The translations under genes and the position numbers were made by a program. A stretch of DNA of 47,260 nucleotides, taken from NCBI GenBank assembly GCA_910577645.1, contig CAJTOL010000024.1, positions 1 through 47,260 of the forward strand, given 5' to 3'. The notes beneath the pieces are model-generated. The model made no database searches. It was not told where the DNA came from and saw only the letters and a program-made list of their open reading frames with translations. The DNA comes from an uncultured Lachnospiraceae bacterium (GTDB lineage: Bacteria; Bacillota; Clostridia; Lachnospirales; Lachnospiraceae). The number at the start of each line of letters is the position of its first letter. The first letter of the stretch is position 1. This document shows positions 25,450 to 33,736 of this stretch, piece after piece.

Positions 25450-25541
25450 ACAACTGTAAGGATGATTCACCTGTTTGTATCCGATAAAACGGGAAATGCA
25501 ACGCTATGAAACGTGTACAGAATGGAGGAAAGGATAACCTT

Positions 25542-26672
25542 ATGAGAGATGAATGGAGAAATCTGCCGGACGCTTTGACTTGCCTGGACGGGACGGTAAT
25601 CAGGGACAGAAAACAGTGGGAAGGAAAACGGCGTCCGGAGATTTTAGAGATGTTTTACCAGATGGAATACGGGCGGATCCCGGAAGAGGAGCTTCAGGTG
25701 ACGATACGCCTTACCGATGTGGCCGAGTCTCCTGACATTATGGGGGGAAAAGCCTTAAGAAAGACGATAGAGGTGGAAACGGAACGAAAGGGCCGGCAGT
25801 TTTCCTTTGGATTTGTGATATTTGTACCTAAAAGAAAAAGTAAAGTGCCGGTATTTATTACCATCTGTAACCGGGGAATAAAAGACAGCGACCCTTCCAG
25901 AGATTTTTTAAGCTCCTTTTGGCCGGCGGAAACCATTGTTTCCAGAGGATATGGAGCAGCTGCATTCCGCACCCAGGAGGTTGCGCCGGACTATGACGAA
26001 GGCTTTACAACCGGATTCCACCGGCTGTTTCCCGAATATGGGGGAAGGGGAAAAGAACGTCCTGCCAACCTGTACGGAGCCATCAGCGCCTGGTCCTGGG
26101 CGGTGAGCCGGATTATAGACTACATTGAGACAGATCCGGATCTGGACGAGAAACGGATCGCCGTTGCAGGACATTCCAGGGGAGGAAAGACGGCGCTGTG
26201 GACGGCGGCCAGAGATCCCAGAGTGGCTATGGCCGCCGCAAGCTGTGCCGGAAACAGCGGAGATGCGCTTTCAAGAGGCAGCAGGGGAGAGCGGATTGAG
26301 GATATTACAGGGAAATTCCCTTACTGGTTTTGCCCTGCTTATAAAACTTTTAGCGGAAGGGAAGAGGAACTGCCCTTTGACCAGCACATGCTTCTGGGGC
26401 TGATTGCCCCCAGGCTTTTATATACATCCGCAAGAAGCAGAGATGACTGGGCGGATCCGGAAGGTCAGTTCTGTTCTCTTTTACAGGCGGAAAAAGTATA
26501 TAAGCTGTACGGGAAAACCGGACTGGAAGAAGGCAGTTTTCAAAGTCCGGAGGAACCTCTGGCAGGCGGAGCTATTGGCCATCATCTGAAAACAGGCTCC
26601 CATGATCTGGATGAATATGACTGGAACTGTTATCTGGATTTTGCGGATCAGTATTTAGTGCCTTTCCTTTAA
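25542..26672 (+). CDS. CE15-like glucuronoyl esterase (alpha/beta hydrolase)
   Basis: 376 residues. The nucleophile motif is RIAVAGHSRGGKTALW (Ser212), followed by SCAGNSGDALSRGSRGERI and FPYWFCPAY, the bacterial CE15 pattern. The catalytic histidine lies in GSHDLDEYDW (His354). Family members cleave esters of 4-O-methyl-glucuronic acid; many are mislabelled acetylxylan esterases. There is no signal peptide, so it would act on imported fragments in the cytoplasm, which is unusual for a family often exported in other bacteria. ATG 25542 is chosen because GGAGG (25524-25528) lies upstream; an in-frame ATG at 25506 precedes that site. The 26673-26842 gap shows no gene. Confidence 0.83.
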   Translation: MRDEWRNLPDALTCLDGTVIRDRKQWEGKRRPEILEMFYQMEYGRIPEEELQVTIRLTDVAESPDIMGGKALRKTIEVETERKGRQFSFGFVIFVPKRKSKVPVFITICNRGIKDSDPSRDFLSSFWPAETIVSRGYGAAAFRTQEVAPDYDEGFTTGFHRLFPEYGGRGKERPANLYGAISAWSWAVSRIIDYIETDPDLDEKRIAVAGHSRGGKTALWTAARDPRVAMAAASCAGNSGDALSRGSRGERIEDITGKFPYWFCPAYKTFSGREEELPFDQHMLLGLIAPRLLYTSARSRDDWADPEGQFCSLLQAEKVYKLYGKTGLEEGSFQSPEEPLAGGAIGHHLKTGSHDLDEYDWNCYLDFADQYLVPFL

Positions 26673-26842
26673 GCATTGATCCGCTGTTGAAAAGGCGGGA
26701 CTTCTATGCCGGGGATTAGTGAAAAGTTTAGGAGGTCTTACATTGCCTTGCCACATACACGGACTTTATGGTAATATGGAATCGAAAGCTGTTAAAGAAG
26801 ATGTTTTGATGGTTTTAGGCTTCAGCGTGGGAGGTTAATAGT

Positions 26843-28417
26843 ATGGGACTATATTTGAATCCGGAGAATGAAGCGTTCCGGCAGGCAGTGACAGATGATA
26901 TTTATATTGACAAAACAAAAATGATTGCCATTATGAATCAAAAACTAAATAAATCCAGAGTGAAATATGTCTGTGTAAGCCGTCCCCGTCGCTTTGGAAA
27001 GTCTATGGCTGCCGACATGCTTGCTGCTTATTACAGTAAAGGATGTGATTCAACGGAGCTGTTTGCAGACAGAAAGATTGAAAAAGAAGAATCCTTTCGA
27101 AAACATTTAAACCAACACAATGTGATTCGAATAGATATTCAGAGGTTCCTTTTTGACGAAGCCCACCTGGATATCTTTATTGACAAAATCCAGGAGGCGG
27201 TGATAAAAGATCTGAGAGAGGAATATGGCGATTATTTTACAGTAGATCAATATGGATTGCCTGGTGTTTTGGGGCAGATTTATGGGCGTACAAAACAAGG
27301 ATTCATTTTTATTATTGATGAATGGGACTGTGTATTCCGGTTTGCAAAGGAGCAGCAGGAGATCCAGAAAGCTTATCTGGATTTCTTGAGAGGACTTTTT
27401 AAAGGTGCGGAATATGTGGAGTTGGCATATATGACGGGAATACTTCCTATTAAAAAATATGGGGAACATTCTGCCATTAATATTTTTAAAGAATTTTCTA
27501 TGTTGAATCCAGGTCCTTTTGCAGAATATTTTGGGTTTACAGAAGGTGAAGTAGAGGGACTCTGTAAAAGATATAATGTAGATTATGGAAAAACAAGAGA
27601 ATGGTATGATGGATATCTTATAGGAGATTTCCATATCTATAATCCTCAGGCGGTTACAGAATTGATAGATAGCGGAGTATTTCGGAGCTATTGGACTGGT
27701 ACGGAGACTTATGAGGCCCTGAAAATTTATATTGATATGGATTTTGACGGATTAAAAGAGACAGTAATCCGTATGCTTAGCAATGTAAGCTGTGAGATTG
27801 ATCCGTCTACCTGTCAGAATGACATGACTACTTTTAAAGGAAAAGATGATGTGCTTACACTGTTACTGCATCTTGGATACCTGTCATTTGATGAAAAAAG
27901 TTCAAAGGTATTTATTCCCAATCGGGAAATTGCTATGGAATTTATGCGATCAGTAAAGACGGGAGGTTGGGATGGGCTAATACAGGCTCTGGAACGCTCG
28001 AATGAGCTGCTTAAAAAGACTTGGGAACTGGACGGGGAAGCTGTGGCTGCAGAAATGGCGGCAATTCACAGGGAAACTGCATCAATGCTTAAATACAGCA
28101 ATGAGAATTCTCTTACCTGTACCATATTGATAGCATATTACAGTGCAAAAGCATATTATATGAACCCGCTTTTGGAATTGCCATCTGGAAAAGGATATGC
28201 AGATGTGGTATATCTGCCTAAACGGGATATAGATAAACCCGCTCTGGTGGTGGAATTAAAGTGGAATCAATCTGCTGAGAGCGCTGTTGCACAGATTAAG
28301 GAGAGGAAATATGCAGATTGGCCGAAAGAATATACAGGAAAGATTCTTTTGATAGGAATTGCTTACGACGATAGGAAAGGCCATACATGTATTATTGAAG
28401 AATACACGAGGCCTTGA
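26843..28417 (+). CDS. AAA-ATPase-like protein with PD-(D/E)XK nuclease-like C-terminus (DUF1703 type)
   Basis: 524 residues. The N-terminus has the family start YIDKTKMI, an atypical Walker A (SRPRRFGKSM) and a Walker B-like FIFIIDEWD. The middle has YMTGILPIKKYGEHSAINIF, typical of AAA-ATPase_like. The C-terminus has GKGYADVVYLPKRDIDKPALVVELKW, a D-ExK nuclease-like core (PD-(D/E)XK 9/DUF1703). These proteins are abundant, multi-copy and of unknown function in gut anaerobes; a mobile or defence role has been suspected but is not shown. GGGAGG precedes the start. It is transcribed alone and ends at a repeat hairpin. Confidence 0.85.
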   Translation: MGLYLNPENEAFRQAVTDDIYIDKTKMIAIMNQKLNKSRVKYVCVSRPRRFGKSMAADMLAAYYSKGCDSTELFADRKIEKEESFRKHLNQHNVIRIDIQRFLFDEAHLDIFIDKIQEAVIKDLREEYGDYFTVDQYGLPGVLGQIYGRTKQGFIFIIDEWDCVFRFAKEQQEIQKAYLDFLRGLFKGAEYVELAYMTGILPIKKYGEHSAINIFKEFSMLNPGPFAEYFGFTEGEVEGLCKRYNVDYGKTREWYDGYLIGDFHIYNPQAVTELIDSGVFRSYWTGTETYEALKIYIDMDFDGLKETVIRMLSNVSCEIDPSTCQNDMTTFKGKDDVLTLLLHLGYLSFDEKSSKVFIPNREIAMEFMRSVKTGGWDGLIQALERSNELLKKTWELDGEAVAAEMAAIHRETASMLKYSNENSLTCTILIAYYSAKAYYMNPLLELPSGKGYADVVYLPKRDIDKPALVVELKWNQSAESAVAQIKERKYADWPKEYTGKILLIGIAYDDRKGHTCIIEEYTRP

Positions 28418-28430
28418 AAAATTTTCTTTT

Positions 28431-28482
28431 AAATGCAAACCAGGCGGACATCTACTAATAGAAAGCCGCCTGGTTTCATTTT
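28431..28482. repeat. Dispersed hairpin element, copy 2 (bidirectional terminator)
   Basis: AAACCAGGCGG (28437-28447) pairs with CCGCCTGGTTT (28466-28476); outer AAATG and CATTT extend the stem around one bulged C. The loop ACATCTACTAATAGAAAG matches copy 1 at 16868-16945 except for two bases, while the inner stem differs and stays paired. It again lies between convergent genes. Confidence 0.75.
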
Positions 28483-28497
28483 GTCATATTCCTTTTC

Positions 28498-28941
28498 TCA
28501 ATGCCCTCTTATATCAAACTCATGGAAAATGGTAGGATTTGTCCCCCATGAATAGACAATATAATAGTCATCCCCTTCTATCCCTGTCTTAAACGCCAGA
28601 TTTGCATGGTCGATGAAGGCTATATTTGCATCTGCCTGTTTTTCCACCACACATTCATCAGCATGTTCTGCATAATTCAGATAATATTCTTTTAATTCTT
28701 CCAAAGAAAGTTCACTTTTAATTAGTATGGCTCCAAAATATTGCATTCCATTGCCATTTCCAACCAATTTTCCTGATTTATATACAGATTCAATAAATTC
28801 AGTGTCATTTGGAAGGGGCAAATCCATAAGTTCATTTGCTGTTTTCTTTGAAACAGAATTATTTACTATGGGCGCGGCTATTAAAAAGGACAGGAGAGAA
28901 AGGATAACAATTAGAGGGATAGTAGTTAATATTTTTTTCAT
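28498..28941 (-). CDS. Membrane-anchored hypothetical protein
   Basis: 147 residues. One N-terminal hydrophobic segment (ILTTIPLIVILSLLSFLIAA, residues 4-23) is followed by a soluble domain outside the membrane with LPNDTEFIESVYKSGKLVGN and LKEYYLNYAEHADECVV. No family is recognised. It lies 5 bases after the DUF362 gene on the same strand, so the two form an operon. Confidence 0.7.
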   Translation of the reverse strand: MKKILTTIPLIVILSLLSFLIAAPIVNNSVSKKTANELMDLPLPNDTEFIESVYKSGKLVGNGNGMQYFGAILIKSELSLEELKEYYLNYAEHADECVVEKQADANIAFIDHANLAFKTGIEGDDYYIVYSWGTNPTIFHEFDIRGH

Positions 28942-28946
28942 TCCCT

Positions 28947-30053
28947 TTAAATTTCGATTAACTGGTATTCCTTACTTCCTAATCCAAGTTTCACTGCATG
29001 ATCGATACAGCTCTCCCAGTTGGTATCCGGGTGAGTATCGGTGAAGTGATCGTGGTGGCAGTGATCTTGTTCAGAAAGAAAGCTTCCTGCCATAACCGGC
29101 TGGCGATTTACGGCATCTACACAGGCCATATCCAGGGCAACCGGATCAAAGGAGGCAAACATGCCGATATTGGGAACAATCGGAGCGTCGTTCTCAGCAT
29201 GGCAGTCGCAGTTGGGGGATACATCTACCACCAGGCTGATATGGAAGCTTGGGCGATCCTTTAAAATAGCCATGGTATACTCAGCGATTTTGCAGTTTAA
29301 TACATCGTTGGCCTCATCATAGTCGGGAGTAACGGCATCCGTGGGACATGCGCCGATACAGCGGCCGCAGCCTACACACTTGTCATGGTTGATGGAAGCC
29401 TTTCGGTTTTCAATGGTAATGGCGTCATGGGCGCAGTTTTTCTTACACATGCCGCAGCCTACGCAAGGCCCTTGATTTACATGAGGCTTGCCGGCGCTGT
29501 GCATTTCCATCTTACCGGCGCGTGAGCCGCCGCCCATGCCGATATTCTTTAAAGCGCCGCCAAAGCCGGTGGCCTCATGGCCCTTAAAATGGGTTAAAGA
29601 GATGAGGATATCCGCATCCATTAAAGCCCGGCCGATTTTGGCTTCCTTTACATACTGACCGTCAATGGGAACCAGAGCTTCATCTGTGCCTTTTAAACCG
29701 TCGGCGATAATCACATGGCAGCCGGTGGCAAAAGGATTATAGCCGTTTTCATAGGCGGCATCCAGGTGATCCAGAGCATTTTTCCGGCGTCCTACATATA
29801 AGGTGTTGCAGTCGGTTAAAAATGCTTTTCCTCCCTGAGCTTTTATCAGATCTACCAGGACCTTGGAGTAGTTGGGGCGCAGGTAAGCCAGGTTGCCGGG
29901 TTCGCCGAAATGAATCTTAATAGCGGCAAATTTGTTATTAAAATCAATCTGCTCCAGCATACCTGCTTTTTTTACCAGGCGTTCCAGCTTTCCTAAAAGA
30001 TTTTCACTGAGGGTAGTCCTCATGTTGGTAAAATAAACGTTAGATGGTGCCAT
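28947..30053 (-). CDS. DUF362 protein with two 4Fe-4S ferredoxin motifs
   Basis: 368 residues. The DUF362 domain (residues 1-180; FAAIKIHFGEPGNLAYLRP and SLTHFKGHEATGFGGALKNI) is followed by two ferredoxin clusters, CVGCGMCKKNCAHD and CVGCGRCIGACPTD. The C-terminus has a Cys/His-rich CDCHAEND segment. This is an iron-sulfur redox protein common in strict anaerobes, with no established reaction. An AGGAGG site supports ATG 30053. It diverges from the sulfhydrylase gene; the 220-base gap holds a small GCGAC/GTCGC hairpin at about 30087-30104. Confidence 0.87.
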   Translation of the reverse strand: MAPSNVYFTNMRTTLSENLLGKLERLVKKAGMLEQIDFNNKFAAIKIHFGEPGNLAYLRPNYSKVLVDLIKAQGGKAFLTDCNTLYVGRRKNALDHLDAAYENGYNPFATGCHVIIADGLKGTDEALVPIDGQYVKEAKIGRALMDADILISLTHFKGHEATGFGGALKNIGMGGGSRAGKMEMHSAGKPHVNQGPCVGCGMCKKNCAHDAITIENRKASINHDKCVGCGRCIGACPTDAVTPDYDEANDVLNCKIAEYTMAILKDRPSFHISLVVDVSPNCDCHAENDAPIVPNIGMFASFDPVALDMACVDAVNRQPVMAGSFLSEQDHCHHDHFTDTHPDTNWESCIDHAVKLGLGSKEYQLIEI

Positions 30054-30273
30054 ATTATCCTCCTAGTCTAATAATGAATCGGTATGCGACTCTTAGGGTC
30101 GCCTGAAGGGTTACCTTAAAAACTGAAATGATTATAGCGTAAGTTTTAGGTATTTTCAATAAGGTTTTTTTGTGGTAGACTAGAGTGTACTTGAAACAAA
30201 AAGGAAAATCAACACAGCAGTTCAGATTCCATGCTGGTCTGAACCGTTATAAATCATCAGGAGGAAATAAACA

Positions 30274-31554
30274 ATGGAGAAAACACGTTCCCTTGACACC
30301 ATCTGCATCCAGGGCGGATGGCAGCCGAAAAACGGAGAATCCCGGGTTCTTCCCATTTACCAGAGCACCACTTTTAAATATGAAACCAGCGAGCAGATGG
30401 GGCGCCTTTTTGACTTAGAGGAGTCCGGATATTTTTATACCCGTCTGGCAAACCCAACCAATGATGCGGTTGCAAACAAAATCTGTGAACTGGAAGGCGG
30501 CGTTGCTGCCATGCTGACTTCTTCCGGCCAGGCAGCCAACTTTTATGCGATGTTTAATATCTGCTCTGCAGGGGACCATATCATCAGCGCTGCTACCATT
30601 TACGGCGGAACTTCTAATTTGTTTACTGTAACCATGAAGAAAATGGGAATCCAGGTAACCCTGGTGGATCCGGATGCATCGGAAGAGGAGCTGGAGAAGG
30701 AATTCCGCCCCAATACCAAAGCGGTTTTCGGCGAGACCATTGCCAATCCGGCTCTGGTGGTGCTGGACATTGAAAAGTTTGCCAGACTGGCCCATAAGCA
30801 TGGGGTTCCCCTTATTATTGACAATACCTTTGCCACTCCCATTAATTGCCGGCCTTTTGAGTGGGGGGCTGACATCGTAACCCATTCCACCACCAAATAT
30901 ATGGACGGACACGCTATGTGTGTAGGCGGCTGTATTGTGGACAGCGGAAACTTTGACTGGGATGCTCACAAGGACAAATTCCCCGGACTTACCACCCCGG
31001 ACGATTCCTACCACGGAATTACTTATACAGAGCGTTTCGGAAAAGGCGCTTACATCACGAAAGCCACTGCCCAGCTTATGAGGGATCTGGGATCTATCCA
31101 GTCCCCCCAGAATGCATTTTTATTAAATGTAGGCCTGGAGACTCTCCATCTCCGGGTGCCCCGCCACTGTGAGAACGCGTTAAAGGTGGCTTCTTATCTT
31201 AAAAGCAGAGAAGATGTGGCCTGGGTAAACTATCCGGGACTGGAAGGAGATAAGTACTATGATCTGGCCAGGAAATATCTGCCAAAGGGTTCCTGCGGAG
31301 TTATCTCCTTTGGATTAAAGAGCGGGAGACAGGGAGCGGAAGTGTTTATGGATAAGCTGAAGGTTGCCGCTATTGTAACCCATGTGGCAGATGCCAGAAC
31401 CTGTGTCCTCCATCCGGCCAGCCACACCCACAGACAGTTAAATGACCAGCAGCTGGCAGAGGCGGGAGTGGATCCGTCCTTAATCCGTTTAAGTGTGGGC
31501 ATTGAAAACGCGGATGATATTATTGAGGATATCCGCCAGGCGTTAGAGGATTAG
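30274..31554 (+). CDS. metY: O-acetylhomoserine sulfhydrylase (aminocarboxypropyltransferase)
   Basis: 426 residues, full length for the Cys/Met-metabolism PLP family. Motifs: YTRLANPTNDAVANKICELE, LTSSGQAANFYAMFNI, PLIIDNTFATP, and the PLP lysine in THSTTKYMDGHAMCVGG. The C-terminus has VLHPASHTHRQL and LIRLSVGIENADDII. It makes homocysteine from O-acetylhomoserine and sulfide in the cytoplasm. GGAGG precedes the ATG. It is monocistronic, with a terminator at 31620-31659. No S-box or T-box element was recognised upstream. Confidence 0.92.
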   Translation: MEKTRSLDTICIQGGWQPKNGESRVLPIYQSTTFKYETSEQMGRLFDLEESGYFYTRLANPTNDAVANKICELEGGVAAMLTSSGQAANFYAMFNICSAGDHIISAATIYGGTSNLFTVTMKKMGIQVTLVDPDASEEELEKEFRPNTKAVFGETIANPALVVLDIEKFARLAHKHGVPLIIDNTFATPINCRPFEWGADIVTHSTTKYMDGHAMCVGGCIVDSGNFDWDAHKDKFPGLTTPDDSYHGITYTERFGKGAYITKATAQLMRDLGSIQSPQNAFLLNVGLETLHLRVPRHCENALKVASYLKSREDVAWVNYPGLEGDKYYDLARKYLPKGSCGVISFGLKSGRQGAEVFMDKLKVAAIVTHVADARTCVLHPASHTHRQLNDQQLAEAGVDPSLIRLSVGIENADDIIEDIRQALED

Positions 31555-31619
31555 ATAACAGAAAGCGGCGTAACAGCGGCAAACTGCTTGGTACATAAAA
31601 TTGAATAGCGTGTAAGATC

Positions 31620-31659
31620 AAAGGACATTTCATCTTTTATTTAGGTGGATGTCCTTTTT
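31620..31659 (+). terminator. Terminator after the sulfhydrylase gene
   Basis: AAAGGACAT (31620-31628) pairs with ATGTCCTTT (31649-31657) and runs into TTTTT, with a 20-base loop. Confidence 0.8.
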
Positions 31660-31738
31660 GTATTTATCTACTACCGGGAAAAGTTTGGATGAAAAAACAC
31701 CTTTGATGCTGCACTAGAGTCATTCCTCTTATAGTCTA

Positions 31739-32239
31739 TTGAAAAAATGTCCCGAATATTATATAATATTCGGGACAAAAGGGGAGGCGGACCCAGAGGC
31801 GGTAGCAAGGGCGCTGGCCCGTAATTACCACTGGACGATTGCCCCTTGTGGAAATACAGCGTTGAATCTGTTAGAGATTTCCACGCAGGTGACAGCCGTA
31901 TGGTCCTATATCAGCGATGGCCCATATAAGACCTATGAGTGGAATTCTACAAAACTGGAATTTAAGCACCGGACCAACAAGGAGATCACTGGGCTTTCTT
32001 ATATGACGGTTCTTGTGATTCAGGCATTGAAAACTTTGGGGCAAACAAATGTCACTTCCAAAACAATCAAGGCGCTTAGCTCTCTGTTAAGTGAAGAAGA
32101 TAAAGCCGCTATGCTAAGAGAGGCGGCAGAATCTACGGATTGGGTTTACAATGCGATACGGCAGATTGCCGGGGAGCACAACAGGCACAATTATTTGCAG
32201 GACATAAATTTGTTTAAAGGAGTGACACTGAATGATTGA
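31739..32239 (+). pseudogene. 5'-truncated DUF6088 (AbiEi-like antitoxin) gene
   Basis: The recognisable part starts around codon 16 with DPEAVARALARNYHWTIAPC, then GNTALNLLEISTQVTAVWSY, LEFKHRTNKEITGLSYMTVL and ESTDWVYNAIRQI. This is the core of DUF6088 proteins, which are related to AbiEi-type antitoxins. Those normally have an N-terminal winged-helix domain of some 60-80 residues. Here that region is gone, and the frame runs back into a 30-base perfect palindrome and an unlikely TTG. No ribosome site fits. I read it as the 3' part of a gene cut at the palindrome. Its last bases overlap the next gene by 8. Confidence 0.7.
31748..31777. repeat. 30-bp perfect palindrome at the DUF6088 truncation
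   Basis: TGTCCCGAATATTAT is followed at once by its exact complement, with no spacer. On the minus strand it is followed by TTTTTT, so it could end minus-strand transcripts, but no minus-strand gene lies here. The centre also carries TATAAT. Confidence 0.85.
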
Positions 32240-32684
32240 TATATATACAGAGAAAAAAGAATCAAAAGATTGGATCCTTCAAAACGATTTGTATTTCAAT
32301 TTGAATACAAGTAATGAAGAAATGTCCGAAAATGAAATAAATCTTATTCAGCAGGTGGATGAGGCAAAATTGACACCAAATAAGCATATTGAAACAAAAT
32401 ATGGATTAGGTACAATCCGTAATTTATCATCCGGATGCAAGACATTACTCAATATCGTAAAACATCCTGATAAGGTAGTGTGCGTAGAGGAATGTGGTCC
32501 GAATGTTCTTAAAATTATTTTTGCAATGGATAATATAAAGATTTATATGTCAAGGCCATCTCTTGCAGATATTCCAGACGATGCGAAAATTAGATTCAAT
32601 GATTCAGATGTAGTGATTGGAAGCACAGGGTATAATACTTGGTGGAGTAAGGAGTATGAAAGGAGAGAAACTGATGATTTATAA
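32232..32684 (+). CDS. DUF4869-like hypothetical protein
   Basis: 150 residues. The pattern KYGLGTIRNLSSGCKTLLNI, then VVCVEECGPNVLKIIFAMDN, resembles DUF4869, where an LSGGxKTL segment is conserved. The N-terminus is acidic. AAGGAG precedes ATG 32232, which overlaps the truncated DUF6088 gene by 8 bases. The gene overlaps the next (ATPase) by 11 bases, so both are co-translated. The AT-rich composition differs from the flanking sulfhydrylase gene and suggests transfer. Function unknown. Confidence 0.6.
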   Translation: MIDIYTEKKESKDWILQNDLYFNLNTSNEEMSENEINLIQQVDEAKLTPNKHIETKYGLGTIRNLSSGCKTLLNIVKHPDKVVCVEECGPNVLKIIFAMDNIKIYMSRPSLADIPDDAKIRFNDSDVVIGSTGYNTWWSKEYERRETDDL

Positions 32685-33075
32685 GAATATTGCGTTTAAA
32701 GCAGATCCGTTTTCATACGATTTAGTGTTTGATGATAGAATAACTCTTGTTGGTGGAGATAGTGGTACAGGTAAAACAGTTCTTTATGAAATTTTAGAAG
32801 ACCTAAGACTTACCGATGGATATAAAAGGATTAAATTGTTTAATTACAAATCAGATAAGTTTTTAGAGTCGATTAAACAGTGTAAGGATAGTTTTATTAT
32901 AATTGATAATGCGGATATTTTAATTGATGATGATATCAGAAAATTTATCAATTTCGAATTTTCCAATCAATATATGCTTTTCTTAAGAAATTGTGATGGA
33001 CTCAACGTATCTGATAAGAGTTTTAAAGTGTTGAAGCTTGATAATAACAGGATAACACTGGAAGAGGAGTTGTGA
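32674..33075 (+). CDS. Small P-loop NTPase of the island cassette
   Basis: 133 residues. Walker A is LVGGDSGTGKTVLYEIL (residues about 26-42) and Walker B is SFIIIDNADILIDDD. That is nearly the whole protein; no lid or sensor domain follows, so it probably works with partners. AGGAGAG precedes ATG 32674, which overlaps the DUF4869-like gene. The stop codon is 1 base before the next start. It may load or gate the nuclease-like third protein; this is inference from layout. Confidence 0.65.
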   Translation: MIYKNIAFKADPFSYDLVFDDRITLVGGDSGTGKTVLYEILEDLRLTDGYKRIKLFNYKSDKFLESIKQCKDSFIIIDNADILIDDDIRKFINFEFSNQYMLFLRNCDGLNVSDKSFKVLKLDNNRITLEEEL

Positions 33076-33076
33076 T

Positions 33077-33609
33077 ATGAAATATTTATGGACAGAAGAT
33101 ACGAGCGCAGGACTTCACTTCTGGAAATTGGTTAATCAACTTTTCTTTGATAATGTACTTGTAATCGAAAGTAAAGAAAGCAATCAGGGCATTTTAGATG
33201 GACTGTCAGCTTTAGAGATTAAAGAGGGCGATAAGTACTATATTGCATTTGATTATGTGGTTGATAATCAGAATATTCGTAACAAATATCGTTTGCTGAA
33301 ATCAATAGCAGAAAAGTCAGAAGGGAAGGTTATAATTCTCAATATGATTTGTTTTGAACACTTGATTCTTGCCTTTGACAAGCTGGTGCTATGGACGAGA
33401 ACTGGCAAGGCAGATAAAATCAAGATTCGTGAAGAAGTTTTATCAGCAATTGAGAATCATAGAATCAACTTGTCAAAGATTGTTGCGTATCTGATCATCC
33501 GGATAATCTTAGGTGTGGTGAGCCAGAGGTTAAAGATGGAAGAGAGAAGATGCTGATGCTGATACAGTCAGAAGAAGTACAAAAAATAATTCAAGACGTT
33601 ACTGTTTAA
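33077..33609 (+). pseudogene. Toprim-like protein of the island cassette, C-terminus deleted and frameshifted
   Basis: The intact part (residues 1-125) has FFDNVLVIESKESNQGILDG and DKYYIAFDYVVDNQNIRNKY, a glutamate and DxxxD layout like Toprim nucleases, then VIILNMICFEHLILAFDKLV. After INLSKI the frame turns into unlikely sequence and stops at 33556. Another frame nearby reads VSDHPDNLRCGEPEVKDGRE, then KMLMLIQSEEVQKIIQDVTV to a stop at 33607-33609, which looks like the true C-terminus. An internal deletion with frameshift near 33480 explains both. The Toprim assignment is tentative. Confidence 0.5.
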
Positions 33610-33694
33610 AATAATTTTACTAGCTGTAATTAAATGTATTGCGAAAAGAACCTTTATTCCCCAAAAGGGATGGAATGAATTGTGAGAAACTTTA

Positions 33695-33736
33695 AAATAG
33701 ATGCCGCCCCGGCAGTATTGGGGCAGGCATCTATTT
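33695..33736. terminator. Bidirectional terminator between the island and the response-regulator gene
   Basis: AAATAGATGCCGCCCC (33695-33710) pairs with GGGGC-A-GGCATCTATTT (33720-33736) with one bulged base. Its right arm covers the last codons of the response regulator. Confidence 0.8.

Noticed and set aside
30054..30273. Possible methionine- or cysteine-responsive riboswitch before the sulfhydrylase gene
   Set aside because: No S-box, T-box or other conserved core was found; only a short GCGAC/GTCGC stem.
31620..31659. Possible third copy of the dispersed hairpin (contains GGACAT)
   Set aside because: It lacks the TAATAGAAAG loop and is a plain terminator.
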